Shown here in pieces: positions 27,141 through 35,313 of a DNA stretch of 64,000 nt. This DNA comes from Allobosea sp. Root483D1 (GTDB lineage: Bacteria > Pseudomonadota > Alphaproteobacteria > Rhizobiales > Beijerinckiaceae): contig NZ_LMJW01000011.1 in the NCBI RefSeq assembly GCF_001429505.1, forward strand, positions 282,344 to 346,343, read 5' to 3'. Each line of letters starts with the position of its first letter. The first letter of the stretch is position 1. The position numbers and the translations under genes were made by a program. Below the pieces are notes generated by a model. That model saw only the letters and a list, made by a program, of their open reading frames with translations. It had not been told where the DNA came from and made no database searches.

Positions 27141-27170
27141 GTTGCGAACGGTATCCGTTCCGCTTGCAAC
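27141..27170. promoter_or_regulatory. Nested palindrome upstream of TRAP operon, likely operator
   Basis: GAACGG-TAT-CCGTTC (27146-27160) is a perfect palindrome, flanked by GTTGC (27141-27145) and GCAAC (27166-27170). A looser GGAA-N9-TTCC pair (27123-27139) lies just before it. The element is about 126 bases ahead of the TRAP binding-protein gene and would suit a dimeric regulator such as an IclR- or GntR-type protein. No regulator gene is next to the operon. Confidence 0.6.
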
Positions 27171-27295
27171 TAAAGTGCTACATCCTCCCGACTTGCTATC
27201 TCCGCGCGTGGCCGGAACTCTCAGTGCGACCGGCCAGCAGAGCCGCAAACAATGCTCGCCGGCCTCAACGGCGCCATTTCTCTGGGGAGAGAACC

Positions 27296-28411
27296 ATGAC
27301 GTCCGAAGTGACGAAGACGCGTGCCAATCGACGTAACTTCCTGAAAGTGGCCGGCCTCGCGGGCGCCGGCGCCATCGCGATGCCGCAGGTCAGCCGGGCG
27401 CAGACCGTGACCTGGAAATTCCAGTCGACCTGGCCGACCAAGGATATCTTCCACGAATTCGCCGGCGATTTCGCCAAACGCATCAACGACATGTCGGGCG
27501 GCCGGCTGAAAGTCGACGTGCTCGCCGCCGGCGCCGTGGTGCCGGCTTTCCAGATGCAGGACGCGGTCGCGGCCGGCATTCTCGATGGCGGCCATGGCGT
27601 CTCGGCCTATTGGTACGGCAAGAACAAGGCGTTCTCGCTGTTCGGCACGCCGCCGGCGCTGGGCTGGGACGCCACCAACTTCCTCGGCTGGATGAATCAT
27701 GGCGGCGGCTACGATCTCTACAACGACCTCGTTCAGAACCAGCTCAAGCTCAACCTGGTCGGCTTCTTCTCCGGGCCGATGCCGTGCCAGCCGCTCGGCT
27801 GGTTCAAGAAGGAGCTGAAGACCGCCGATGACTTCAAGGGCCTGAAATACCGCACCGTCGGCCTTGCGGCCGACCTGATGCGCGAGATGGGCGCGGCGGT
27901 TACGATCCTCGCCGGTGGCGAGATCGTCCCGGCGCTGGAGCGCGGCGTCATCGACGGCGCCGAGTTCAACAACCCGTCCTCGGACTCGATCCTCGGCTTC
28001 CAGGACGTCGCCAAGGTCTACATGCTGCAGAGCTACCACCAGGCGGCGGAGAGCTTCGAGTTGCTCTTCAACAAGACCAAGTTCGACGCGCTCTCGCCCG
28101 AGCAGAAGGCGATCGTCAAATACTCGGCCGAATCGGCGTCCTCGGACATGATCTGGAAGGCGCTCGACCGCTATTCCAAGGACCTCGAGATGCTGCGGGG
28201 CAAGGGCGTCAACGTCGTCGCCACGCCGGAAGTGATCCTGAAGGCGCAGCTCGCCGCCTGGGACAAGGTGCTGGAGAAGCTCGGCGGCGAGAGCCCCTTC
28301 TTCAAAAAGGTCGTCGACAGCCAGAAGGACTGGGTCAAGCGCACCGTGTCCTATCAGCGCCTCAACGAACCCTCGCGCGAACTTGCCTTCAACCACTTCT
28401 TCAAGACCTGA
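27296..28411 (+). CDS. TRAP transporter substrate-binding protein (DctP family), Tat-exported
   Basis: A 371-residue periplasmic binding protein for a tripartite ATP-independent transporter. The N-terminus has a twin-arginine signal (ANRRNFLKVAGLAGAGAIA, cut near 'SRAQ'). Binding-site blocks include 'GLKYRTVGLAADLMREMGA' and 'GAEFNNPSSDSILGFQD', which resemble the TakP/2-oxo acid and lactate group. The ATG follows GGGGAGA at 27285-27291. The ligand is probably an organic acid, but this is inferred from family only. It leads a three-gene operon with both permease subunits. Confidence 0.92.
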   Translation: MTSEVTKTRANRRNFLKVAGLAGAGAIAMPQVSRAQTVTWKFQSTWPTKDIFHEFAGDFAKRINDMSGGRLKVDVLAAGAVVPAFQMQDAVAAGILDGGHGVSAYWYGKNKAFSLFGTPPALGWDATNFLGWMNHGGGYDLYNDLVQNQLKLNLVGFFSGPMPCQPLGWFKKELKTADDFKGLKYRTVGLAADLMREMGAAVTILAGGEIVPALERGVIDGAEFNNPSSDSILGFQDVAKVYMLQSYHQAAESFELLFNKTKFDALSPEQKAIVKYSAESASSDMIWKALDRYSKDLEMLRGKGVNVVATPEVILKAQLAAWDKVLEKLGGESPFFKKVVDSQKDWVKRTVSYQRLNEPSRELAFNHFFKT

Positions 28412-28435
28412 AGGCCGTCGCCCTCGACAACGCCG

Positions 28436-28468
28436 CGCCCGCCACCGTCCCGGTGGCGGGCGTTCTTT
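28436..28468 (+). terminator. Intercistronic hairpin between TRAP binding protein and permeases
   Basis: A perfect 12-bp stem (CGCCCGCCACCG at 28436-28447 and CGGTGGCGGGCG at 28451-28462), a 3-base loop and then TTCTTT. It probably ends part of the transcripts or protects the upstream mRNA, giving more binding protein than permease. Confidence 0.75.
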
Positions 28469-28493
28469 GCCCGAGAAGCAGCAGCAGGCGCGC

Positions 28494-29087
28494 ATGGGAC
28501 TGATCCTGGCGATCGACAAGTTCAACACGGCCATCGGCAAGCTTGCCGGCTGGACGATCCTGATCCTGACCCTGGCGATCAGCTACGAGGTCTTTGCCCG
28601 CTATGTGCTGCGGGCGCCGACCGAGTGGGCCTTCGACGTCAGCTATATCCTCTACGGCACGCTGTTCATGCTGGCCGGACCCTACGCGCTCGCGCGCAAT
28701 GCCCATGTCCGTGGCGATTTCCTCTATCGCGCCTGGAGCCCGCGGACACAGGCGCGGCTCGATCTTACGCTCTATTTTCTCTTCTTCTTCCCGGGCATCA
28801 TCGCGCTCGCCTGGGCCGGCTACAAATTCGCGGCCTTCTCCTGGATGATCGGCGAGCACTCCTCGAACTCGCCGAACGGGCCGCCACTCTATCATTTCAA
28901 GACGCTGATCCCGATCGCCGGCGTGCTGATGACGGTGCAGGGGCTGGCCGAGGTGGCGCGCTGCATCATCTGCCTGCGCACCGGCGAATGGCCGCCGCGG
29001 CTGCACGACGTTGAGGAAACCGAGAAGCTCATTCTCGAACAGGCCGCGGCCGCGCAGGGCGCGCCCAATGCCGGGAAAGCGATCTGA
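28494..29087 (+). CDS. TRAP transporter small permease subunit (DctQ family)
   Basis: A 197-residue four-helix membrane protein of the DctQ family. Typical features are 'ILILTLAISYEVFARYVLRAPTEWAFDVS' (shown in part: AISYEVFARYVLRAPTEWA), 'YALARNAHVRGD' and a C-terminal helix. It partners the large permease to move the ligand with a cation gradient. The ATG at 28494 follows a GCAGCAGGCG stretch. Its stop overlaps the large permease start by one base. Confidence 0.9.
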   Translation: MGLILAIDKFNTAIGKLAGWTILILTLAISYEVFARYVLRAPTEWAFDVSYILYGTLFMLAGPYALARNAHVRGDFLYRAWSPRTQARLDLTLYFLFFFPGIIALAWAGYKFAAFSWMIGEHSSNSPNGPPLYHFKTLIPIAGVLMTVQGLAEVARCIICLRTGEWPPRLHDVEETEKLILEQAAAAQGAPNAGKAI

Positions 29088-30415
29088 TGTTCGGCATGGG
29101 CAATCCGGAACTGGGCGTGGTGATGCTCGTCCTGTTCATCTTCTTCATCATGCTCGGCTTCCCGATCGCCTTCACGCTGATGGCTCTCGGTGTCGGCTTC
29201 GGTTACTGGGCGATGGGCGACATCGTGTTCAACCTGGTGGTCCAGCGCACCTATTCGGTGATGGCCAACGACGTCCTGGTCTCGATCCCGCTCTTCATCT
29301 TCATGGGCTACATCATCGAGCGGGCGAACATCCTCGACAAGCTGTTCCACTCGATCCAGCTCGCGCTCGGCAATGTGCCGGGCTCGCTCGCCATCGCGAC
29401 GCTCGCGACCTGCGCGATCTTCGCGACCGCGACCGGCATCGTCGGCGCGGTGGTGACGCTGATGGGGCTGCTCGCCTTTCCGGCGATGCTGCGCGCCGGC
29501 TACGACGTCAGGCTGTCGGCCGGCGTGGTCTGCGCCGGCGGCTGCCTCGGCATCCTGATCCCGCCCTCGGTGATGCTGATCCTCTATGGCGCGACTGCCG
29601 GCGTCTCGGTGCCGAAGCTTTATGCCGGCGCGCTCTTCCCCGGCCTGCTGCTCGCCGGGCTCTACATGCTCTATGTGCTGATCCGCTGCTGGCTCAACCC
29701 GGCGCTGGCGCCCAAGCTGCCGAAGGAGCAGACCGACGTGCCGTGGACGACGGTGGCCTGGGCGCTTGCGACCAGCTTCTTTCCGCTCACCATCCTGATC
29801 ATGTCGGTGCTGGGCGCGATCTTCTTCGGCCTGGCGACACCGACCGAGGCGGCCGCGATCGGCTCGCTCGGCAGCCTGATCCTGGCGGCTGCCTATCGCT
29901 CGCTGACCTTCACCAAGGTCAAGGAGTCGGTGATCCTGACCGCGCGGACCTCGGCGATGGTCTGCTGGCTTTTCGTCGGCTCGTTCATCTTCTCGTCGAT
30001 CTTCGCCATCCTCGGCGGTCACGAGCCAATCAAGAACCTGGTGACGGCGCTCAACCTGTCGCCGACCATGTTCCTGATCGTGGCGCAATTGATCATCTTC
30101 GTGCTGGGCTGGCCGCTGGAATGGACCGAGATCATCGTGATCTTCGTGCCGATCTTCCTACCGCTGCTGGAGTTCTTCAAGATCGATCCGCTGTTCTTCG
30201 GCATCCTGATCGCCCTGAACATCCAGACCTCGTTCCTGTCGCCGCCGGTGGCGATGGCGCCGTTCTACCTCAAGGGGATCGCGCCGCCGCACGTCACCAT
30301 CAACCAGATTTTCTCGGGCGTGATGCCCTTCCTCTGGATCGTGCTGGTGGCGATGGTGCTGGTCTATATCTTCCCGGGCATCGCGCTCTGGCTGCCGAAA
30401 TATCTCTACGGCTGA
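29087..30415 (+). CDS. TRAP transporter large permease subunit (DctM family)
   Basis: A 442-residue permease with about 12 membrane helices, the transport channel of the TRAP system. Diagnostic blocks are 'LVSIPLFIFMGYIIERA', 'GGCLGILIPPSVMLILYGA', 'GLATPTEAAAIGSLGSL' and 'IQTSFLSPPVAMAPFYLKG'. It is the last gene of the operon; a Rhizobiales palindromic repeat follows. Confidence 0.94.
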   Translation: MFGMGNPELGVVMLVLFIFFIMLGFPIAFTLMALGVGFGYWAMGDIVFNLVVQRTYSVMANDVLVSIPLFIFMGYIIERANILDKLFHSIQLALGNVPGSLAIATLATCAIFATATGIVGAVVTLMGLLAFPAMLRAGYDVRLSAGVVCAGGCLGILIPPSVMLILYGATAGVSVPKLYAGALFPGLLLAGLYMLYVLIRCWLNPALAPKLPKEQTDVPWTTVAWALATSFFPLTILIMSVLGAIFFGLATPTEAAAIGSLGSLILAAAYRSLTFTKVKESVILTARTSAMVCWLFVGSFIFSSIFAILGGHEPIKNLVTALNLSPTMFLIVAQLIIFVLGWPLEWTEIIVIFVPIFLPLLEFFKIDPLFFGILIALNIQTSFLSPPVAMAPFYLKGIAPPHVTINQIFSGVMPFLWIVLVAMVLVYIFPGIALWLPKYLYG

Positions 30416-30436
30416 GATTGCGGGCCGTTTGAGAAT

Positions 30437-30562
30437 CCCAACCCTCATCCTGAGGAGCCGCGCAGCGGCGTCTCGAAGGAGGTTCCAGCTGGTTCCGGCG
30501 CCTCCTGGAGCATCCTTCGAGACGCCATTCCTGACGGAGTGGCCCTCAGGATGAGGACTTCA
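30437..30562. repeat. Rhizobiales palindromic repeat (CCCTCATCCTGAGGAG type)
   Basis: A nested inverted repeat. The outer arms are CCCTCATCCTGAGG (30442-30455) and CCTCAGGATGAGG (30544-30556); the inner arms are GCGTCTCGAAGGA and TCCTTCGAGACGC. This element family is scattered in intergenic DNA of many Rhizobiales. It sits between two converging genes and may stop transcription from both sides. Confidence 0.85.
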
Positions 30563-30581
30563 GGGCATGTTCAGACGGGCC

Positions 30582-31109
30582 CTAATCCTCGGAGCGGGCG
30601 TCCTGGCCGCACCGGAAGGCCTCGGCCGTCTCGTCGGCGAGGCGGCGGGCCGCGGTATTGGCGTCCAGCTTGCGGGCATCGACGCTGCCGATGATGCAGG
30701 ACGAGCCGTCCGGCGAGAGCCGGTAGACCACGAGCCGGCTGCCATCGAGCTTGCCGACGCTCTGGCCCGTCGCATAGCGCACGATCGCGGCCTGTAGCTT
30801 CCCGCCCTTCGGCCCACGCCATTCGATCGTCTTGCCAACTTCGAAGAAGGCGGCCTTGTCCGAGATCGTCTCCTGCAGCGCCTTGGTGCCGAACTCGACC
30901 GCCGATGAATCGTCGCCGGCGGTCCAGATCACGGTGAGGCCCGCCTTGCCGGGGCAGCGATGCACCGAGACCGGGTCGCCATTGCCCTTGTCCTTGCGGC
31001 ATTTTGCGTAGTCGTGACCGGTGTAGCTGCTCGCCCATTGCTCCGCCCGCAGCGGCGTCGCCAGCACGACCGCAAAGCCGATGGCAAGAGCGAGCGGTCC
31101 GATCGTCAT
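30582..31109 (-). CDS. Secreted hypothetical protein with conserved cysteines
   Basis: A 175-residue protein with a signal peptide (MTIGPLALAIGFAVVLATPLRAE, cut after LRA). The mature part has four Cys ('YAKCRKDKGNG', 'VHRCPGKAG', 'SSCIIGSVD', 'AFRCGQD') that could form two disulfides, so a periplasmic place fits. I start at the ATG at 31109; upstream codons lack signal-like character. I do not recognise the family. It is divergent from the small secreted protein at 31309. Confidence 0.8.
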   Translation of the reverse strand: MTIGPLALAIGFAVVLATPLRAEQWASSYTGHDYAKCRKDKGNGDPVSVHRCPGKAGLTVIWTAGDDSSAVEFGTKALQETISDKAAFFEVGKTIEWRGPKGGKLQAAIVRYATGQSVGKLDGSRLVVYRLSPDGSSCIIGSVDARKLDANTAARRLADETAEAFRCGQDARSED

Positions 31110-31308
31110 GGCGTGATTTCCCTGTCCCGAGATGGTCGATCCGACGACATCCGGCCTCCATCGGCAAGCCGCCATGTGCGGGCGCCGGCGGGAACCTGGT
31201 GGCATTTCGGGAATTTTTTATGCGAACCGCGCGATTCCGGTCCTGCAACCGACAAGTCTCGTGCATGGCGAACGGTTCGCCACCCGGCTATCCATTCGGA
31301 GAATGAAC

Positions 31309-31620
31309 ATGACCCGCACCAAGAAGAGCTTCGCCGCCGCCGTCGCCGCTTTGGCGCTGGGCGCTTCCGTTTTCGCCACCTCGGATGCCGAGGCCCGCCC
31401 GCGCTATCGCGGCGCTGCGATCGGCGCCGGCATCGTCGGTGCGCTTGCCCTCGGCGCTCTCGCCGCCGGCGCCGCCAGCGGCCCGGCTTATGGCTACTAT
31501 GATGACGGTTACGCCCCGGCCTACGCCCCGGCTCCGGTCCGCCGTTGCCAGCTCGTCGACCGCGTCAACTACTACGGCGAATATGTCGGCACCCGCCGCG
31601 TTTGCCGCACCTATTACTGA
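31309..31620 (+). CDS. Small secreted Gly/Ala/Tyr-rich hypothetical protein
   Basis: A 103-residue protein with a signal peptide (KKSFAAAVAALALGASVFA), then a Gly/Ala hydrophobic stretch and a Tyr/Pro-rich tail ending in two Cys ('RRCQLVDR', 'RRVCRTYY'). The ATG at 31309 is spaced seven bases from GGAG (31298-31301), better than the ATG at 31303. Similar short proteins are common in Rhizobiales envelopes; the role is not known. A strong terminator follows. Confidence 0.8.
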   Translation: MTRTKKSFAAAVAALALGASVFATSDAEARPRYRGAAIGAGIVGALALGALAAGAASGPAYGYYDDGYAPAYAPAPVRRCQLVDRVNYYGEYVGTRRVCRTYY

Positions 31621-31655
31621 GCTTCCAGGGCCCTCCTCCCCGGCCCGACATCCTG

Positions 31656-31686
31656 GTCCGCCGGTTCGCCCGGCGGGCCTTTTTCG
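31656..31686 (+). terminator. Intrinsic terminator after small secreted protein
   Basis: Stem GTCCGCCGG / CCGGCGGGC (one G-U pair), loop TTCGC, followed by CCTTTTTC. Confidence 0.85.
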
Positions 31687-31690
31687 TGCT

Positions 31691-33115
31691 TCAGCCGCCG
31701 GTCGACATGGTCAGCGGCGGCTTCACCTCGGCCGGGACCGGCGAGGTATAGCCGCCATCGGCGGCGACGCGCTTCTGGAAGTCGGCCTTGGCCGCAGCCA
31801 TCAGCGCCGGATCGGTCAGCACCGCCGCGCCGGTCGCCGCCATCGCCTTGGCGACCTGCACCATCGCCTTGTGCGCCGCCGGCATCTTGCCCTGCGCCAC
31901 CACCTGCCAGGTGTGGAAGGGCGTGCCGATCGCGACCGTCGGCGCATGGGCCTGCACGGTCGGGACGACCCAGCTGACGTCGCCGACATCGGTCGAGCCG
32001 ATCGCTGGGTTGCGGGGCGAGTCGAGCGGCACGGTGAAATCGGCGAGCTCGGCATCCGTCTTTGGCACGCCGATCGCGCGCCAGACGGCTGCGATGTCCT
32101 TCTGCGACAGGGTCGAGCGGATCTGCCTGGCGAACTCCTTGTCGGCGTCGTCGAAATGCGGCGGGCCGAGATCTTCCATGATGCCCTGCAGAGCCTGCTC
32201 CAGCGGGCCGTTGCCGACGACGTTGGAGACGGCGCTGACGATCTTCATCTCCATCGTCGTCTCGGTCATCAGCGCGGCGCCTTCGGCGATCTTTTTGACG
32301 CGGCCGACCAGCTCGAGCATCCCGGGCAGATCACGGGCGCGGATCGAATAGCGCACGCGGGCATGGGCCTGGACGACGTTGGGGGCGATGCCGCCGGTGT
32401 CGAGCAGGGCGTAGTGGACGCGGGCGTCGCTCGGCATGTGCTCGCGCATGTAATTGACGCCGACGCTCATCAGTTCGACGGCGTCGAGGGCGCTGCGGCC
32501 AAGCTCGGGCGAGGCGGCGGCGTGCGAAGCGCGGCCGGTGAAGATGAAGTCGGCGCGGGTGTTGGCCAGCGAGAGCGGCGGGGTGACCTCCCAGAAGCTG
32601 CTCGGATGCCAGGAGATGGCGATGTCGGCATCCTTGAAGGCGCCGGCGCGGACCATGAAGGCCTTGGCGGCGCCGCCTTCCTCGGCCGGGCAACCGTAAT
32701 AGCGGACGCGGCCGGGCAGCTTGTTCTCGGCGAGCCAGTTCTTCATCGCGGTGGCAGCCAGCAGGGCGGCGGAGCCGAGCAGGTTGTGGCCGCAGCCGTG
32801 GCCGTGGCCGCCGGTCTCGATCTCGCTATGCTCTGCGACACCGGACTCCTGGCTCAGGCCCGGAAGCGCGTCGTATTCGCCGAGGAAGGCGATGACCGGG
32901 CCACCTTCGCCGGCCTCGCCGACCACCGCGGTCGGGATGTCGGCGACGTTCTCAGTGACGCGGAAGCCCTGGTGCTGCAGCTCGGCGACATGTTCTGCGA
33001 CCGAGCGCTTTTCGGTGTAGCAGACCTCGGGAATCGCCCAGACCCGGTCGCTGAGCTCGATGAAGCGCTCCTTGCTGGCGTCGACATGGCGCCAGAGGTC
33101 GTTGCGATTGTCCAT
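31691..33115 (-). CDS. M20 family amidohydrolase (AbgB-like)
   Basis: A 474-residue metal-dependent amidohydrolase of the M20 family, closest in style to AbgB, the p-aminobenzoyl-glutamate hydrolase subunit. Metal ligands are visible in 'GHGHGCGHNLLG', 'CPAEEGGAAKAF' and 'ISWHPSSFW', and near the C-terminus in 'GTPFHTWQ'. The dimerisation (lid) domain lies at about residues 195-310 with 'FIFTGRASHAAASPELGRSA'. No signal peptide is seen. The start at 33115 (MDNRNDLWRHV) is 132 bases from the divergent glycosyltransferase start. Confidence 0.88.
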   Translation of the reverse strand: MDNRNDLWRHVDASKERFIELSDRVWAIPEVCYTEKRSVAEHVAELQHQGFRVTENVADIPTAVVGEAGEGGPVIAFLGEYDALPGLSQESGVAEHSEIETGGHGHGCGHNLLGSAALLAATAMKNWLAENKLPGRVRYYGCPAEEGGAAKAFMVRAGAFKDADIAISWHPSSFWEVTPPLSLANTRADFIFTGRASHAAASPELGRSALDAVELMSVGVNYMREHMPSDARVHYALLDTGGIAPNVVQAHARVRYSIRARDLPGMLELVGRVKKIAEGAALMTETTMEMKIVSAVSNVVGNGPLEQALQGIMEDLGPPHFDDADKEFARQIRSTLSQKDIAAVWRAIGVPKTDAELADFTVPLDSPRNPAIGSTDVGDVSWVVPTVQAHAPTVAIGTPFHTWQVVAQGKMPAAHKAMVQVAKAMAATGAAVLTDPALMAAAKADFQKRVAADGGYTSPVPAEVKPPLTMSTGG

Positions 33116-33247
33116 TGTTCGTCTCGCTATCGGTGGGCTTTCGGCCCTTTCTCGCAAGCGTGGGCCGTTGCGTCCAGCAACCGCAGGGCATGGCAGCCCT
33201 GCCAGTCGCCGTGCTTGGCGCTTGATTTTCGCGGCGGCATCGGCCTG

Positions 33248-34411
33248 ATGCGCGGCATGGCCCGCCAGAAGCTGCTTTTCGTCGCCACCGAGGACTGGTT
33301 CTTCGCCTCGCATTTCCTGCCGATGGCGCGGGCTGCGGGCGAAATGGGCCTCGACGTGGCCGTGATCGCCCGGGAGCGCAACCACCGACGCGTGATCGAG
33401 GCGACCGGCGCCCGGCTGATCGCGCTCGAGGCGGAGCGGCGCTCGCTTTCGCCGGTTGCGCTCGCCAAGCAGGTCATGGCGCTGAAGCGCCTGATCGAGC
33501 GGGAGAAGCCCGACATCCTGCACTGCATCGCGCTGAAGCCGATCGCGCTCGCCGGCCTTGCCGGGCGGCTGGCAGGGGTCGACCGGCGGGTCTATGCGTT
33601 GACCGGCCTCGGCTTTCTCGGGGCGCGCGAGGGGGGCGTCGCGGATGCTGCGCGGCTGGCGGCGAAGTTCTGGCTGCGCGAGGCAGTCGACGGGCCGCAG
33701 GTGCGTTTCCTGTTCGAGAATCCCGATGACCCACTGACGCTCGGGCTCGATCCGGCCGATGCATCCAAAGTCGCGATCGTCGGCGGCGCCGGTGTCGACC
33801 CGCTGATCCTGATGCCTGAGCCGATGCCGCTGCAGCCGCCGCTCAAGGTCGCGCTCGTCGCCCGGATGCTCTGGTCGAAGGGCGTCGACCTCGCGGTCGA
33901 GGCGGTGACTTTGGCGCGCAAGCAGGGTGCGCGCGTCGAGCTGACGCTGCATGGCGCGCCCGACCCGTCCAACCCCAAGGCGGTGCCGGAGGCGACCCTG
34001 CGCGAGTGGTCGGCGCGGCCGGGGATCAACTGGGCCGGGCCGACGCGCGACATCGAGGATGTCTGGCGCAAGCACCATGTCTGCTGTCTGCCCTCGCGTG
34101 GCGGCGAGGGCTTGCCGCGGACCTTGCTGGAAGGCGCCGCCTGCGGGCGGGCGCTGCTGACCACCGACGTCCCCGGTTGCCGCTCTTTCGTCCGCACCGG
34201 CCAGGACGGCTTCGTCGTGCCGGCCAATGACATCGCCGCGCTGGCGCAGGCGCTGGTGACGCTCGCGGCCTCGCCCGGTCAGGTCGAGCGCATGGGCCAA
34301 AGCGCGCGCGAGCGCCTGCTCGCCGGCTATACCGAACGCGACGTCATGGACGGGGTGAAGGGGCTCTACCGTTCCCTGCTCGGGCAGCACCAGGCGGATC
34401 TGGTCGCGTGA
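33248..34411 (+). CDS. Glycosyltransferase family 4 protein
   Basis: A 387-residue GT-B fold glycosyltransferase. The N-terminal domain starts 'KLLFVATEDWFFASHFLPM' and has 'DILHCIALKPIALAG'; the C-terminal donor-binding domain has 'VALVARMLWSKGVDLAVEAV' and the acidic motif 'GGEGLPRTLLEGAACGRALL'. It likely adds a sugar to a surface polysaccharide or lipid. An ATG at 33257 is an alternative start. It overlaps the methyltransferase gene by GTGA, and no other polysaccharide genes are nearby. Confidence 0.88.
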   Translation: MRGMARQKLLFVATEDWFFASHFLPMARAAGEMGLDVAVIARERNHRRVIEATGARLIALEAERRSLSPVALAKQVMALKRLIEREKPDILHCIALKPIALAGLAGRLAGVDRRVYALTGLGFLGAREGGVADAARLAAKFWLREAVDGPQVRFLFENPDDPLTLGLDPADASKVAIVGGAGVDPLILMPEPMPLQPPLKVALVARMLWSKGVDLAVEAVTLARKQGARVELTLHGAPDPSNPKAVPEATLREWSARPGINWAGPTRDIEDVWRKHHVCCLPSRGGEGLPRTLLEGAACGRALLTTDVPGCRSFVRTGQDGFVVPANDIAALAQALVTLAASPGQVERMGQSARERLLAGYTERDVMDGVKGLYRSLLGQHQADLVA

Positions 34412-35070
34412 GCGAGGTGGACGCGACGCTCGACCGGCTCGCCTTCATCCGCCTCCATACGCGGCTCTTGCCCGTGCCGCATGCGCCGGAGATTTCGCTG
34501 CACGTCGCCGAGGAGGCGACCGAGCTCTGGCAGAAGACCGAGGACGAGCTGGCGACGATCGGCCTGCCGCCACCGTTCTGGGCCTTCGCCTGGGCCGGCG
34601 GACAGGCGCTGGCGCGCTATATCCTCGACCATCCCGAGACCGTGCGCGGCCGGCGCGTGCTCGATTTCGCCAGCGGCTCCGGGCTCGTCGCCATCGCCGC
34701 GGCCAAGGCGGGAGCGGAGCAGGTGATCGCGGTCGATATCGACGCCTTCGCCGCAGCTGCGATCGGCCTCAATGCCGGGGCGAACGGGGTATCCGTCGAA
34801 GCGCGTCTCGATGATTTCGTTGGCCTCGATCAGGGCTGGGAGGTCATCCTCGCCGGCGACATCTGCTATGAGCGCGAGCTGGCGGCGCAGGTGATCGACT
34901 GGCTCTCAGGCCTGTCGCAACGCGGCGCGACCGTGCTGATCGGCGACCCTGGCCGCAGCTATCTGCCCAAGGACAGGCTCAGCGAGGTCGCGACCTATCA
35001 GGTCCCGGTGACGCGGGCGCTGGAGGATGCCGAGATCAAGAAGAGCTCGGTGTGGCGGCTGGCGGGCTGA
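34408..35070 (+). CDS. Class I methyltransferase, ETF-beta lysine methyltransferase-like
   Basis: A 220-residue SAM-dependent methyltransferase. The SAM motif I is 'RVLDFASGSGLVAIAAAKAG' and motif II region 'VIAVDIDAFAAAAI'. The 'PPFWAFAWAGGQALARYI' and 'ILAGDICYE' blocks match the METTL20/ETFB-KMT group, which methylates lysines of the electron transfer flavoprotein beta chain and has a known Agrobacterium member. It starts at GTG 34408 inside the glycosyltransferase stop. The last 55 bases of the gene are duplicated at 35460-35512. Confidence 0.85.
   Translation: MSEVDATLDRLAFIRLHTRLLPVPHAPEISLHVAEEATELWQKTEDELATIGLPPPFWAFAWAGGQALARYILDHPETVRGRRVLDFASGSGLVAIAAAKAGAEQVIAVDIDAFAAAAIGLNAGANGVSVEARLDDFVGLDQGWEVILAGDICYERELAAQVIDWLSGLSQRGATVLIGDPGRSYLPKDRLSEVATYQVPVTRALEDAEIKKSSVWRLAG
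35012..35066 (+). repeat. Copy 1 of a 55-base duplicated segment (3' end of methyltransferase gene)
   Basis: The end of the methyltransferase gene, starting CGCGGGCGCTGGAGGATGCC, matches 35460-35512 with only a handful of differences, including a 2-base deletion. Confidence 0.85.
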
Positions 35071-35097
35071 GGAGCGACAGGCGGCTTGAGCTCTCGC

Positions 35098-35313
35098 TCA
35101 GGCGGCCCGGCTCGGCGCCTTCTCCGGCGGCATGCCGTCCTTGATGACGCTCTTGAGCATATCCCGCAATTCGGGCGTATCCTGATGCCCGTGAACCTTG
35201 ACGGCATGCTGAACGGCCGCCTCCAGCAATTCGCCCTCGCTATCGGCGCCGATCGCGATCGAGCAGTTCATCTCGCTGGGAAATTCACGGCAGTCGATGA
35301 ATTTGCGTCCCAT
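35098..35313 (-). CDS. DUF1059 family small protein
   Basis: A 71-residue protein of the DUF1059 family: 'FIDCREFPSEMNCSIAIGAD' and 'AAVQHAVKVHGHQDTPELRD' are its hallmarks. The paired Cys and His residues hint at metal binding, but the function is not known. The ATG is preceded by GGGAGG. The gene lies between the two copies of the duplicated methyltransferase tail. Confidence 0.85.
   Translation of the reverse strand: MGRKFIDCREFPSEMNCSIAIGADSEGELLEAAVQHAVKVHGHQDTPELRDMLKSVIKDGMPPEKAPSRAA

Noticed and set aside
31385-33247. Upstream extension of the glycosyltransferase frame
   Set aside because: It runs antisense through the M20 amidohydrolase gene; the real N-terminus begins at 33248 with the first beta strand of a GT-B fold.
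33116-34390. N-terminal extension of the amidohydrolase frame
   Set aside because: It lies antisense to the glycosyltransferase; the ATG at 33115 gives the normal M20 length.
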